Assembly (NCBI GenBank): GCA_003161615.1
Contig: PMOB01000026.1
Location: forward strand, 31,548 to 95,547
DNA: 64,000 nt
Source of the DNA: Actinomycetota bacterium
Lineage (GTDB): Bacteria > Actinomycetota > Thermoleophilia > Gaiellales > Gaiellaceae
Direction of reading: 5' to 3'
Shown here in pieces: positions 9,533-18,569 of the stretch. A program made the translations under genes and the position numbers. The first letter of the stretch is position 1; each line of letters opens with the position of its first letter. The notes beneath the pieces were generated by a model that was not told where the DNA came from, ran no database searches, and saw only the letters and a program-made list of their open reading frames with translations.

Positions 9533-10602
9533 TGGGAGTAGCGGCGCCGCGAGTCGAGGCAGCGCCCCGGGTCGAGGCCCGGGGCGTCGGCCTCCGTGCC
9601 GGCCTCGTCACGGTCGGCTTCCTCGCCGTCGCGCTCGTCGTTGGGCTCGCGATCGGGCCGGTGCACATCGGCCTGGGCGCGATCCTCCGGTCGGCGTTGT
9701 CGTACGTGCCGGGCCTCCACGTCCACCAGCCGCTCGGCGTGGCCGACCACAACATCCTCTGGCAGCTCCGCGCCCCGCGCGTCGTCCTTGCCGGACTCGT
9801 CGGCGGGATGCTCGCGATCGCGGGAGCGTCGTACCAGGGCGTCTTCCGCAACCCGCTCGCCGACCCGTACCTGCTCGGCGTGGCGGGAGGAGCGGGGCTC
9901 GGCGCGACGCTCGCGATCATCTACGCAGCCACTGCGGCGGGGGGGCGCTGGACGGTGCCGCTCGCCGCCTTCGCCGGCGCGATCGCCGCGGTCGCGCTGA
10001 CGTACGTGCTCGGCCGCTCGGCCGGCGCCGCGCGTACGACAGGCGCGCTTGTCCTCGCCGGCGTCACCGTCGCGACCTTCACCGCAGCCGTGCAGACCTT
10101 CGTCCAGCAGCAGCACACGTCCGTCCTCCAGAACGTCTACGCGTGGCTGCTCGGCGGCTTCTCGACTTCGACGTGGAGCGACGTCGCGATCTGCGCGCCG
10201 TACATCGCAGCGAGCTCACTCGTGCTCGTCCTCCACCGCCGCGTACTCGACGTCTTGAGTCTGGGGGACGACGAGGCGGCAAGCCTCGGGGTGGACGTCG
10301 CGAGGGTGCGGCTGACGATCGTCATCGCGGCGACGCTCGGTACGGCAGCCGCCGTGTCGGTGAGCGGGCTGATCGCGTTCGTCGGGATCATCGTCCCGCA
10401 CACGATCCGGCTGCTCGTCTCGACGAGCTACCGCGCCGTCCTCCCGCTCTCGCTTCTCGCCGGGGCCGGCTTTCTCGTCCTCACCGATGTGCTCGCGCGG
10501 ACGGTGCTCTCGCCCCAGGAACTGCCGATCGGGGTCGTCACCGCGTTCTTCGGCGCGCCGTTCTTCGCGGTCGTCCTCCGCACCTCGCGGTCGATGCGGT
10601 GA
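9532..10602 (+). CDS. btuC: FecCD/BtuC family ABC permease
   Basis: LRAPRVVLAGLVGGMLAIAGASYQGVFRNPLADPYLLGVAGGAGLGA signature; ATGA overlap with btuF. Confidence 0.93.
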   Translation: MGVAAPRVEAAPRVEARGVGLRAGLVTVGFLAVALVVGLAIGPVHIGLGAILRSALSYVPGLHVHQPLGVADHNILWQLRAPRVVLAGLVGGMLAIAGASYQGVFRNPLADPYLLGVAGGAGLGATLAIIYAATAAGGRWTVPLAAFAGAIAAVALTYVLGRSAGAARTTGALVLAGVTVATFTAAVQTFVQQQHTSVLQNVYAWLLGGFSTSTWSDVAICAPYIAASSLVLVLHRRVLDVLSLGDDEAASLGVDVARVRLTIVIAATLGTAAAVSVSGLIAFVGIIVPHTIRLLVSTSYRAVLPLSLLAGAGFLVLTDVLARTVLSPQELPIGVVTAFFGAPFFAVVLRTSRSMR

Positions 10603-11360
10603 TCGAGACCCGCGACCTCTGGGTGCGCTTCGGGCCGGTCGCCGCCGTGCGCGGCCTGACGCTGCGGGCGGAGACGGGCGGCTGGACGGCGCTGATCGGG
10701 CCGAACGGCGCAGGCAAGACGTCGGCCTTGCGTGCGCTCGCCGGGCTCGTCTCGTACCAGGGGAAGGTTCTCGTCGACGGCCGCGACGCACGGAAGCTCG
10801 GCCGCCGCGAGCTCGCGCGGCTCGTCGCCTTTGTGCCGCAGAAGCCGGAGACGCCGCCGGACCTCACCGTCGCGGAGTACGTCCTCCTCGGCCGCACGCC
10901 GCACATCTCGTACCTCGGCGGCGAGAACCGCAGCGACCGCGAGGCAGCCGCACGCGCGCTGCGCAGGCTCGAGCTCGAGCAGTTCGCCGAGCGTCCGCTC
11001 GGGTCGTTGAGCGGCGGAGAGCTGCAGCGAGCGGTGCTCGCACGGGCGCTGGCGCAGGAGGCGCCGCTGCTCCTCCTCGACGAGCCGACCACGTCGCTCG
11101 ACCTCGGCCGCCAGCAGCTCGTGCTCGAGCTCATCGACACATTGCGCGGCGACGGGCTGACGGTCGTCACGACGATGCACGACCTCACGCTCGCCGGCCA
11201 GTACGCGGAACGGCTCATCCTTCTCGACGCCGGCTCGGTCGTCGCGGAGGGAAGCGCCGCAGAGGTTCTCTCGGCGCCGAACGTCGCTGCCCACTACGGC
11301 GCGAACGTCCGGGTCATGGAGGAGGACGGCCGCGTCTTCGTCCTGCCGGTTCGCCGTTAG
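10599..11360 (+). CDS. btuD: ABC transporter ATP-binding protein (cobalamin/siderophore type)
   Basis: GTG at 10599; Walker A GPNGAGKTS, signature LSGGELQRAVLARAL, Walker B LLLLDEPT. Confidence 0.93.
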   Translation: MIETRDLWVRFGPVAAVRGLTLRAETGGWTALIGPNGAGKTSALRALAGLVSYQGKVLVDGRDARKLGRRELARLVAFVPQKPETPPDLTVAEYVLLGRTPHISYLGGENRSDREAAARALRRLELEQFAERPLGSLSGGELQRAVLARALAQEAPLLLLDEPTTSLDLGRQQLVLELIDTLRGDGLTVVTTMHDLTLAGQYAERLILLDAGSVVAEGSAAEVLSAPNVAAHYGANVRVMEEDGRVFVLPVRR

Positions 11361-11383
11361 ACGACCGTCCGTACCATCGAGCT

Positions 11384-12103
11384 GTGCCCGCGACCGCGGC
11401 GATCCTCACAATCGGGAACGAGCTCGTCTCGGGAGACGTCCCGAACACGAACGCCTCCTGGCTCGCCCGGCGACTCGCTCCGTTGGGTGTCGAGGTGCGG
11501 CTGACCGCCGCGGTGCCGGACGAGATCGACACCGTGGCGGAGTTCGTTCGCAACGAGGCCGCGCGGGTCGACTTCCTCATCGCGACCGGGGGTCTCGGCG
11601 GCACTCCCGACGACCTGACCCGCGAGGCGATCGCGGCGGCCTTCGGCGTGCCGCAGGAGGAAGTGCCGGAGGTCGCCGCCGAACTGCGCGTCCGCTTCAA
11701 CCGCGACCCCGAGTACGCGGCCCGCTGGGCGCTGTTGCCGCGCGGCAGCCGTCCCCTCGCGAATCCGCTCGGCGGCGCGCCTGGTTTCGCGATCGAGAAC
11801 GTCTACGTCCTGCCGGGGCTGCCGAGCGAGATGGAGGCGATGTTCGCCTCGATCGAGGAGGAGTTCCGGCGCGGCAGCGCGATCGAGTCCTGGCGCCGCG
11901 TCTTCCCGACGTACGAGAGCGTCATCGCCGCGGCGCTCGCGGAGGCAGGCGAGCGCTGGCCGGCAGTCCTCGTCGGCTCCTACCCGAGCTTCGGTTCCGG
12001 CGGCTTCACGGTGGAGGTCGTCCTCAAGTCGAGTGACGTCGGCGCGCTCGCCGAAGCGTCGGCCTGGCTCTCCTCAGCGATCGAAGAGCGCAGCGGACGG
12101 TAG
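11384..12103 (+). CDS. CinA-like / molybdopterin-binding domain protein
   Basis: GTG at 11384 in frame of ORF 10487..12103; AAILTIGNELVSGDVPNTNASWLARRLAPLGVEV...TGGLGGTPDDLTREAIA. Confidence 0.88.
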   Translation: MPATAAILTIGNELVSGDVPNTNASWLARRLAPLGVEVRLTAAVPDEIDTVAEFVRNEAARVDFLIATGGLGGTPDDLTREAIAAAFGVPQEEVPEVAAELRVRFNRDPEYAARWALLPRGSRPLANPLGGAPGFAIENVYVLPGLPSEMEAMFASIEEEFRRGSAIESWRRVFPTYESVIAAALAEAGERWPAVLVGSYPSFGSGGFTVEVVLKSSDVGALAEASAWLSSAIEERSGR

Positions 12104-12667
12104 ATAGAAGGCCGCGATCGCGAACGTCAGCGCGACGCTCGCGAGCGGGCTCCAGACGGCGACGAGGAACGTGGCCGCGTACATCGGGACGCCGGGGTTG
12201 AAGGCCCGGGTGATCGCCCGCACCGCTCCGTCCGGGACGCCGTCCGCGATCAGCCTCCGTCCCCGCGACGCGTACCGCCACCAGGCGTTGTAGACGATCG
12301 CCATCAGGACGAACGTGGCGCAATACGCGTAGACGGCGGCGCGCTCCCCGCTGTGCTGGAGGTTCTGGGCGACGAGCCGCGTGGGGAACGGGAGGAAGGC
12401 GACGGTCATCAACAGCAGGAGGTTGAGGAACATCAGCGTCCGGTCGGCCCGCGCCATCGTCTCGACGCAGAAGTGGTGGTTCATCCAGATGATCCCGATC
12501 GTGAGGAAGCTCGTGGCGTAGGCGAGATACGCCGGCCAGAGGTGAAGGAGCCGGCCGCCGAGATCGCTGCCCGAGTGGACGGCGAACTCGAGCACGAGCA
12601 ACGTCGCCGCGATGGCGAAGACGCCGTCGCTGAACGCTTCGAGCCGCCCGGTTCCCGAGCCTTCCAC
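12074..12667 (-). CDS. TMEM175/DUF1211 family potassium channel-like membrane protein
   Basis: RLEAFSDGVFAIAATLLVLEF (RxxxFSD motif) and IGIIWMNHHFCVETMARADRTLMFLNLLLL. Confidence 0.88.
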   Translation of the reverse strand: MEGSGTGRLEAFSDGVFAIAATLLVLEFAVHSGSDLGGRLLHLWPAYLAYATSFLTIGIIWMNHHFCVETMARADRTLMFLNLLLLMTVAFLPFPTRLVAQNLQHSGERAAVYAYCATFVLMAIVYNAWWRYASRGRRLIADGVPDGAVRAITRAFNPGVPMYAATFLVAVWSPLASVALTFAIAAFYLPSAALFDR

Positions 12668-12735
12668 GTCCGGGATCGTCGTCGATCACCAGGACGTCTT
12701 GACGCCTCGGAACGCTAGGTATAGGGTGGCGAGGT

Positions 12736-13050
12736 ATGAAGGCCGAGGCGCTGAAGGGGCATCTCGACGCGATGATTCTCGCCGTCGTCGGCGCCGGTCC
12801 GGCGCATGGTTACGCGGTGATCGAGCAGCTGCGCCGTCGGAGCGGGGGAGTCTTCGACCTGCCTGAGGGGACGATCTATCCGGCATTGCACCGGCTCGAG
12901 GCGGACGGTCTGCTCGCGAGCTCGTGGCAAACCGCCGGCGGGCGGCGGCGCCGCGTCTACAAGCTCACTCGGCGCGGCCGGTCGGCACTCGGCGAGCGGC
13001 GCGGCGACTGGCGGCTCTTCGCGCAGGCGGTCGACGGAGTGCTCGCATGA
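12736..13050 (+). CDS. PadR family transcriptional regulator
   Basis: LKGHLDAMILAVVGAGPAHGYAVIEQLRRRSGGVFDLPEGTIYPALHRLEADGLLASSW. Confidence 0.93.
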   Translation: MKAEALKGHLDAMILAVVGAGPAHGYAVIEQLRRRSGGVFDLPEGTIYPALHRLEADGLLASSWQTAGGRRRRVYKLTRRGRSALGERRGDWRLFAQAVDGVLA

Positions 13051-13802
13051 TCGATCGTCTCGACCGCGAGCTCCAGGCTCTCGGCGTTCCCGCGCGGCGT
13101 CGTCGCCGCATTCGGCTCGAGCTGGAGGACCACCTCAGCTGCGACGCCGGAGCCGACCTCGGCGATCCCGTCGATCTCGCACATCGCTTCGCCGACGAGC
13201 TCGGCACGGCATACGCCCGCCGCGCCGGCTATTCGATCTTCGTCGCGCTTGTTCCTGTCGGCCTGCTCGCTGGAGTCCTCGCGCTCGTCAGCGCGGGGAC
13301 GGTCAACGTCGGGACGATCCTCGGCGGGCAGCTCGCCTTCGTCGGCGGCACGCTCGCACTGCTGCGTGCCTGGCGCCTGCGAAACGCGACGGTTGCCTCC
13401 GCCGCCGACGCCACCGTCCTCCGGCGCCGCGTCCTTCTCGGCATCGGCGGCGGCGCGCTGACGCTCGCCTCCATCGCCGTAGCGACCCAGCGCCCGCTCG
13501 CGCTTGCGGCCCTCGCGGTGGGAACCGTGGCGCTCGCAGCCGCAGGTGTCGCGTGGATCGCCGCGTCGCAGCTGCGCCCGCTGGCTGCCGGAGAGCCGCG
13601 CGACCTCTCGTTCGACCTCGGCAGCGCGGAGAGTCCGTGGCGTCTCGCTTTCCTGATCGCCGGCGCGGTTGCGTTCTGCATTGCAGTCGCCGGGATCGCC
13701 CAGTCCGATCCACTCGACGGGCTCGTCCGCGCGGCCGCCGATGGAACGTTGTGCCTCGCCGGCTTTGCGATCCTCGGCCGCCCGCTCGGCCTGCGGCGCT
13801 AA
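13047..13802 (+). CDS. Multi-pass membrane protein with N-terminal HAAS-like domain
   Basis: ATG at 13047 (ATGA overlap with padR); RLDRELQALGVPARRRRRIRLELEDHLSCD then several TM segments. Confidence 0.72.
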   Translation: MIDRLDRELQALGVPARRRRRIRLELEDHLSCDAGADLGDPVDLAHRFADELGTAYARRAGYSIFVALVPVGLLAGVLALVSAGTVNVGTILGGQLAFVGGTLALLRAWRLRNATVASAADATVLRRRVLLGIGGGALTLASIAVATQRPLALAALAVGTVALAAAGVAWIAASQLRPLAAGEPRDLSFDLGSAESPWRLAFLIAGAVAFCIAVAGIAQSDPLDGLVRAAADGTLCLAGFAILGRPLGLRR

Positions 13803-13833
13803 AGCCTCCCGAACCCCTCGCTATCCTCGACCG

Positions 13834-15990
13834 GTGGCTGCGACGACGCCGGAGACCTACCTCGCCGACCTGAATCCGGCGCAGCGCGAGGCTGTCCTCC
13901 ACACCGAAGGCCCCGTTCTCGTCATCGCCGGCGCCGGCTCGGGCAAGACCCGCGTCCTCACGCGGCGCATCGCGCACCTGCTCGGCGCCGTCGGCGTGAA
14001 GCCGCCGGAGATCCTCGCGATCACCTTCACGAACAAGGCGGCGGCGGAGATGCGGGAACGCGTCGAGGAGCTCGTCGGCCCGCCCGCGCGTGCGGCCTGG
14101 GTGATGACGTTCCACTCGGCGTGCGGCCGGATCCTGCGGCGCGAGGCGCAGCGCCTCGGCTACCGCTCCAACTTCACGATCTACGACCAGGCCGACCAGA
14201 TCCGCCTCACGAAGCGCTGCCTCGAGGAGCTCGACCGCGACCCGAAGCGCTTCACGCCGCGCGGCATCCACTCCCAGATCTCGAACGCGAAGAACACGCT
14301 CGTCTCCCCGGAGGCCTACGGCGAGCGCGTCGCGAGCTTCTACGACCAGACGGTCGCGGAGGTCTACGACCTCTACCAGAAGCGCCTCTTCGCCTCGAAC
14401 GCCGTCGACTTCGACGACATGCTCTTCCTCACCGTCGACGTGCTCGAGCGGTTCCCCGAAGCGCGGCAGAAGTGGCAGGACGCCTTCCGCTACGTCCTCG
14501 TCGACGAGTACCAGGACACGAACCACGCCCAGTACCGGTTCCTGCAGCTGCTGGCGGAGAAGCACCAGAACGTCTTCGCGGTCGGCGACCCCGACCAGTC
14601 GATCTACGCGTTCCGCGGCGCCGACATCCGCAACGTCCTCGAGTTCGAACGCGACTTCCCCGGCTCGTACACGATCGCGCTCGAGCAGAACTACCGCTCC
14701 ACCCAGAACGTCCTCGACGCGGCGAACGGCGTCATCAAGCACAACCGCGAGCGGAAGGAGAAGAACCTCTGGTCGGAGCTCGGCGAAGGCGATCCAGTCC
14801 GGGTCGTCGAGGTGGAGGACGAGCACGCGGAGGCGCGGTTCGTCGCGGCGGAGATCGCGCTTGGTGTCGAGGAGGGCTTCTCCGGCAACGAGGTCGCGGT
14901 CTTCTACCGGATGAACGCGCAGAGCCGCGTCCTCGAGGACATCCTCGTCCGCCAGGGGGTCGCGTACCAGGTGATCGGCGGCCCGCGCTTCTACGAGCGC
15001 GCCGAGGTCAAGGATCTCGTCGCCTATCTCCAGGTGATCGACAACCCGTACGACGCTGTCTCGCTCCTGCGCATCGCGAACCGGCCGCGGCGCGGCATCG
15101 GCGAGTCGAGCCTCGCCCGCCTCTCGACCTGGGCCGACCAGCGCGAGATCTCCCTCTGGGAGGCGACGGCCGAGGCGGAGATGGCCGGGGTCGGCGCGGC
15201 GCCGCAGAAGGCGCTCAAGGCGTTTCGCGGCACGATCGAGTCGCTCATGTCCGCGGCGATGGAGTACGACGTCCCGGAGCTGATCGAGGAGGTGCTCGCC
15301 CGCAGCGGCTACATGGCCTCACTCGAGGCCGAGCGGACGATCGAGGCGCAGGGCCGGATGGAGAACCTGCAGGAGCTCGTCTCCGTCGCCCGCGAGTGGC
15401 GGGAGCAGACCCAAGAGGCGACGCTCTCCAGCTTCCTGCAGGAGATCTCCCTCTACTCCGACCAGGACGCGATCCGCGGCGACGGCTCCCTCGTGACGCT
15501 GATGACCCTCCACAACGCCAAGGGCCTCGAGTTCCGCGCGGTCTACATGATCGGGATGGAGGAGGGGATCTTCCCTCACTCCCGCTCGATCGAGGAACAG
15601 GGGATCGAGGAGGAGCGGCGGCTCTGTTACGTCGGCATGACCCGGGCGAAGGAGCGGTTGACGCTCCTGCACGCCTCGTCGCGAATGCTCTACGGCGGCC
15701 GCAACCACAACCTCCCGTCGCGCTTCCTCGACGAGGTGCCGGACAAGCACGTCGAGCGCGAGCGGCTGCGGCCGAGCTCATGGTCGGGCTACGGCTCGCC
15801 GCGTCTCAGCCAGGTCGCGCCCCGTGAGGACGTGCCGAGCCTCTCCACCGGCGACTCCGTCCGCCATTCGACGCTCGGCGAGGGCGTGGTCGTGCGGGTC
15901 GAGTCCGGCGGGATGGTCACCGTCCGTTTCGCGGACGACGGCAGCGAACGGAAGCTCATGCTCGACTATGCGCCGCTCGAAAAACTCTAG
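13834..15990 (+). CDS. pcrA: UvrD/PcrA-family ATP-dependent DNA helicase
   Basis: LNPAQREAVLHTEGPVLVIAGAGSGKTRVLTRRIAHLL, VDEYQDTNHAQ, TLHNAKGLEF; GTG at 13834. Confidence 0.96.
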   Translation: MAATTPETYLADLNPAQREAVLHTEGPVLVIAGAGSGKTRVLTRRIAHLLGAVGVKPPEILAITFTNKAAAEMRERVEELVGPPARAAWVMTFHSACGRILRREAQRLGYRSNFTIYDQADQIRLTKRCLEELDRDPKRFTPRGIHSQISNAKNTLVSPEAYGERVASFYDQTVAEVYDLYQKRLFASNAVDFDDMLFLTVDVLERFPEARQKWQDAFRYVLVDEYQDTNHAQYRFLQLLAEKHQNVFAVGDPDQSIYAFRGADIRNVLEFERDFPGSYTIALEQNYRSTQNVLDAANGVIKHNRERKEKNLWSELGEGDPVRVVEVEDEHAEARFVAAEIALGVEEGFSGNEVAVFYRMNAQSRVLEDILVRQGVAYQVIGGPRFYERAEVKDLVAYLQVIDNPYDAVSLLRIANRPRRGIGESSLARLSTWADQREISLWEATAEAEMAGVGAAPQKALKAFRGTIESLMSAAMEYDVPELIEEVLARSGYMASLEAERTIEAQGRMENLQELVSVAREWREQTQEATLSSFLQEISLYSDQDAIRGDGSLVTLMTLHNAKGLEFRAVYMIGMEEGIFPHSRSIEEQGIEEERRLCYVGMTRAKERLTLLHASSRMLYGGRNHNLPSRFLDEVPDKHVERERLRPSSWSGYGSPRLSQVAPREDVPSLSTGDSVRHSTLGEGVVVRVESGGMVTVRFADDGSERKLMLDYAPLEKL

Positions 15991-16011
15991 GCGTGTAGGG
16001 TCCCGACCCTC

Positions 16012-16653
16012 TTGGGAGGGAGGAAGGTGCTGTTGGCAGCCGCATGCGCGGCTGCGCTGGTTCTCGCTGCGCCCGCGGCGGCTCAGTCGCGCGCGCACTC
16101 CTTCGTCTGGCCCGCCTCCGGCACGATCACGAACCCGTTCGGCATCACCGACATGGGATTCCACCCCGGCATCGACATCGGGATGCTCCGCTCGCTCGAC
16201 ATCCGTGCCGCGACGGCGGGGGTCGTGGCCGCGGTCGGCTACACGACCGGCTTCGAGGGATACGGCAACATCGTCCTCGTCGACGACGGCTCTGGCCTGC
16301 AGACCCTGTACGCGCACCTCTCGCAGCCGCGCGCGAGGATCGGCGAGCACGTCGTCCCCGGTCAGCTCCTCGGGATCGCCGGCTGCACCGGCAGCTGCAC
16401 CGGCACGCATCTCCATTTCGAAGTCCGTCTGCACGGAACGGCGATCAATCCGCTGCGCTTCCTGCCCGGCGGGATTCCGGCGGCGCCCGCGGGACCGGCC
16501 TTCGCCCGGCGGCTCGAGATGGCGCACGCCGCCCGGACGATGCTCACGCACCTGACGGGATTCCGTCTCGCCACCTGGCTCGGGCCTCGGCAGAGGGCGG
16601 CACGGCCCAGCCTCGTCCGGTTGCTGGCGGGTGCGGCGCGTCTGTCGCGCTAG
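16012..16653 (+). CDS. Secreted M23-family (LytM) peptidase
   Basis: Signal peptide; NPFGITDMGFHPGIDIG, GYGNIVLVDDGSGLQTLYAHLS, GTHLHFEVR. Confidence 0.9.
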   Translation: MGGRKVLLAAACAAALVLAAPAAAQSRAHSFVWPASGTITNPFGITDMGFHPGIDIGMLRSLDIRAATAGVVAAVGYTTGFEGYGNIVLVDDGSGLQTLYAHLSQPRARIGEHVVPGQLLGIAGCTGSCTGTHLHFEVRLHGTAINPLRFLPGGIPAAPAGPAFARRLEMAHAARTMLTHLTGFRLATWLGPRQRAARPSLVRLLAGAARLSR

Positions 16654-16781
16654 AACCTGCCGAATCCTGCCGCGAAACCTCGAAAGAGGGACTCGAAGTT
16701 GCTACCTCTTCCGGGGGATGCTAGAAACCGCCCCTAGACCTAAATTCCGGCTCTCCCCCGAGGCTGGAGGGAACTGCGTAC

Positions 16782-18560
16782 ATGCGGACTCCCAAGCGAG
16801 AAAGTCTTCCACGGGCCATCAGGTGCCTTGGCCTGCTCAGCGCTGTTGCCGCAGCGGCGGCTCTGGCTGCGTCCGCATCGCACTCGCCGCGCCCCGTCCA
16901 GCCATCGAGCGCCTTCGTGTCGCCGCAGCTCGTCGCGGCCGCGCGCGCTCATCCGGGGCGCGTCTTCCACGTCATCCTGCAGGGAGCCGGATCGCGTGGA
17001 GAGCGGACGGTCGTCTCGGCCGTCCGGCGTGAGGTAAGCGGCAAGGGCGTCGGTCTTGGACGCCGCCTCGGGACGATCGCCGGCGCCTCGGCCGGTGTCA
17101 CGGGCGGCCAGTTGCTGGCGCTCTCGCGGACGAAGGGAGTCGCCGCGATCACGCTCGACCGCCCGGTGCGCCTCGCCGGACTGACGAATTCCCAGGACTG
17201 GCCCGCCGCAGCGACCGTCAAGGCGACGTGGCCGTCGGTGACGAGCGGCTCGCTGCCGACGCCGCCGGCGATCGCCGTCGTCGACTCGGGCGTGCAGGCC
17301 AATCGCGCCGACTTCGGCAACGGCTCACGCGTCATCGCGCAGACGACGATCGTCAACAGCGGCACGCCGAACTCCGCGGGAGACGGCTACGGCCACGGCA
17401 CCTTCGTGGCGGGCATCGCCGCCGGCAACGGGAAGGGCTATGCCGGTACGTCGCCAAGCGCGCCGATCGTCTCGATCGACGTCTTGAACGACCAAGGGAT
17501 GGCGCTCACGAGTGACGTGATCGCGGCCTGTGACTGGATCGTTCAGCACAAGACGCAGTACAACATCCGCGTCGCGAACTTCTCGCTCAACTCGACGGCG
17601 CCGGCGAGCGTGTTCTGGGATCCGCTCGATCGCGCGGTGGAGAAGCTCTGGTTCGACAACGTCGTCGTCGTCGCGGCAGCCGGCAACTACGGCACGGGTG
17701 ACGCGCCAAGCGGAGTCTTCTATGCGCCCGGAAACGATCCGTTCGTGATCACGGTCGGCGCGGACGACACGGGCGACACGAAGAAGCCGGGGGACGACAC
17801 TGCCGCGCCGTGGTCGGCCTGGGGCTACACGTACGACGGCTTCGCCAAGCCGGATCTCTCGGCGCCGGGCCGGTACATGATTGGGCCGGTTCCCGACAAC
17901 TCCACGCTCGCGACGACGCGGCCCGACTCGATGGTCTCCTCGGGGTACATCCAGCTCTCGGGGACGTCGTTCGCCACGCCGGTCGTCTCGGGTGCGGCGG
18001 CCTACCTCCTCGCTCTCAACCCGAACTGGACGCCCGACCAGGTCAAGGGCGCCCTCATGCTTGCGGCCAAGCCGGAGAAGTCCGCCACGCCGGGCTCGGT
18101 CGGGGTCGGGCTCGTCGATGTCAACGCGGCTGGGCAGGTCACCTCGCCACCCAACCCGAACCTCGGGCTCGACAGTTTCGTCGGGGCGGATCCGGGCGGT
18201 GGGTCGATCCCGGTCTTCAACTCGTCCGCGTGGCAGCAGACGGCTCTGAGCGATCCCTCTTGGGATGCCGCCTCCTGGGGATCCGCCTCTTGGGGCTCGG
18301 CTTCATGGGGCTCCGCCTCATGGGGATCGGCTTCGTGGGGGTCGGCTTCGTGGGGATCGGCCTCGTGGGGCTCCGCTTCCTGGGGCTCGTCGACTCTCGC
18401 GCAGAGCCTGGCGAGCGCGTCGTGGGGCTCGACCGCGCCTAGCGCAGTCGCGACCGCAGACGTGCGCTCCGAGCGTGGCCACCCGTATCTGATCCGGAAG
18501 CATCGAGCCTTCCTCCGGAGCCGCCGGCTTTCAGGACGCTCCCGCGCGGCTGCGCACTAG
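16782..18560 (+). CDS. Secreted S8 (subtilisin-like) serine peptidase with C-terminal WGSAS repeats
   Basis: AIAVVDSGVQ (Asp), GYGHGTFVAGIAAG (His), LSGTSFATPVVSGAAAYLL (Ser); C-terminal (WGSAS)n. Confidence 0.94.
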   Translation: MRTPKRESLPRAIRCLGLLSAVAAAAALAASASHSPRPVQPSSAFVSPQLVAAARAHPGRVFHVILQGAGSRGERTVVSAVRREVSGKGVGLGRRLGTIAGASAGVTGGQLLALSRTKGVAAITLDRPVRLAGLTNSQDWPAAATVKATWPSVTSGSLPTPPAIAVVDSGVQANRADFGNGSRVIAQTTIVNSGTPNSAGDGYGHGTFVAGIAAGNGKGYAGTSPSAPIVSIDVLNDQGMALTSDVIAACDWIVQHKTQYNIRVANFSLNSTAPASVFWDPLDRAVEKLWFDNVVVVAAAGNYGTGDAPSGVFYAPGNDPFVITVGADDTGDTKKPGDDTAAPWSAWGYTYDGFAKPDLSAPGRYMIGPVPDNSTLATTRPDSMVSSGYIQLSGTSFATPVVSGAAAYLLALNPNWTPDQVKGALMLAAKPEKSATPGSVGVGLVDVNAAGQVTSPPNPNLGLDSFVGADPGGGSIPVFNSSAWQQTALSDPSWDAASWGSASWGSASWGSASWGSASWGSASWGSASWGSASWGSSTLAQSLASASWGSTAPSAVATADVRSERGHPYLIRKHRAFLRSRRLSGRSRAAAH

Positions 18561-18569
18561 GCGGCTCGT

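Noticed and set aside
16654-16781. Possible riboswitch (c-di-GMP/c-di-AMP type) ahead of the subtilase
   Set aside because: GC-rich leader with some dyads, but no conserved motif of known c-di-GMP or c-di-AMP riboswitches could be recognised.
18258-18432. Short regular DNA repeats considered as a CRISPR array or minisatellite
   Set aside because: 15-nt unit stays in the subtilase frame, has no spacers, and varies at synonymous positions.
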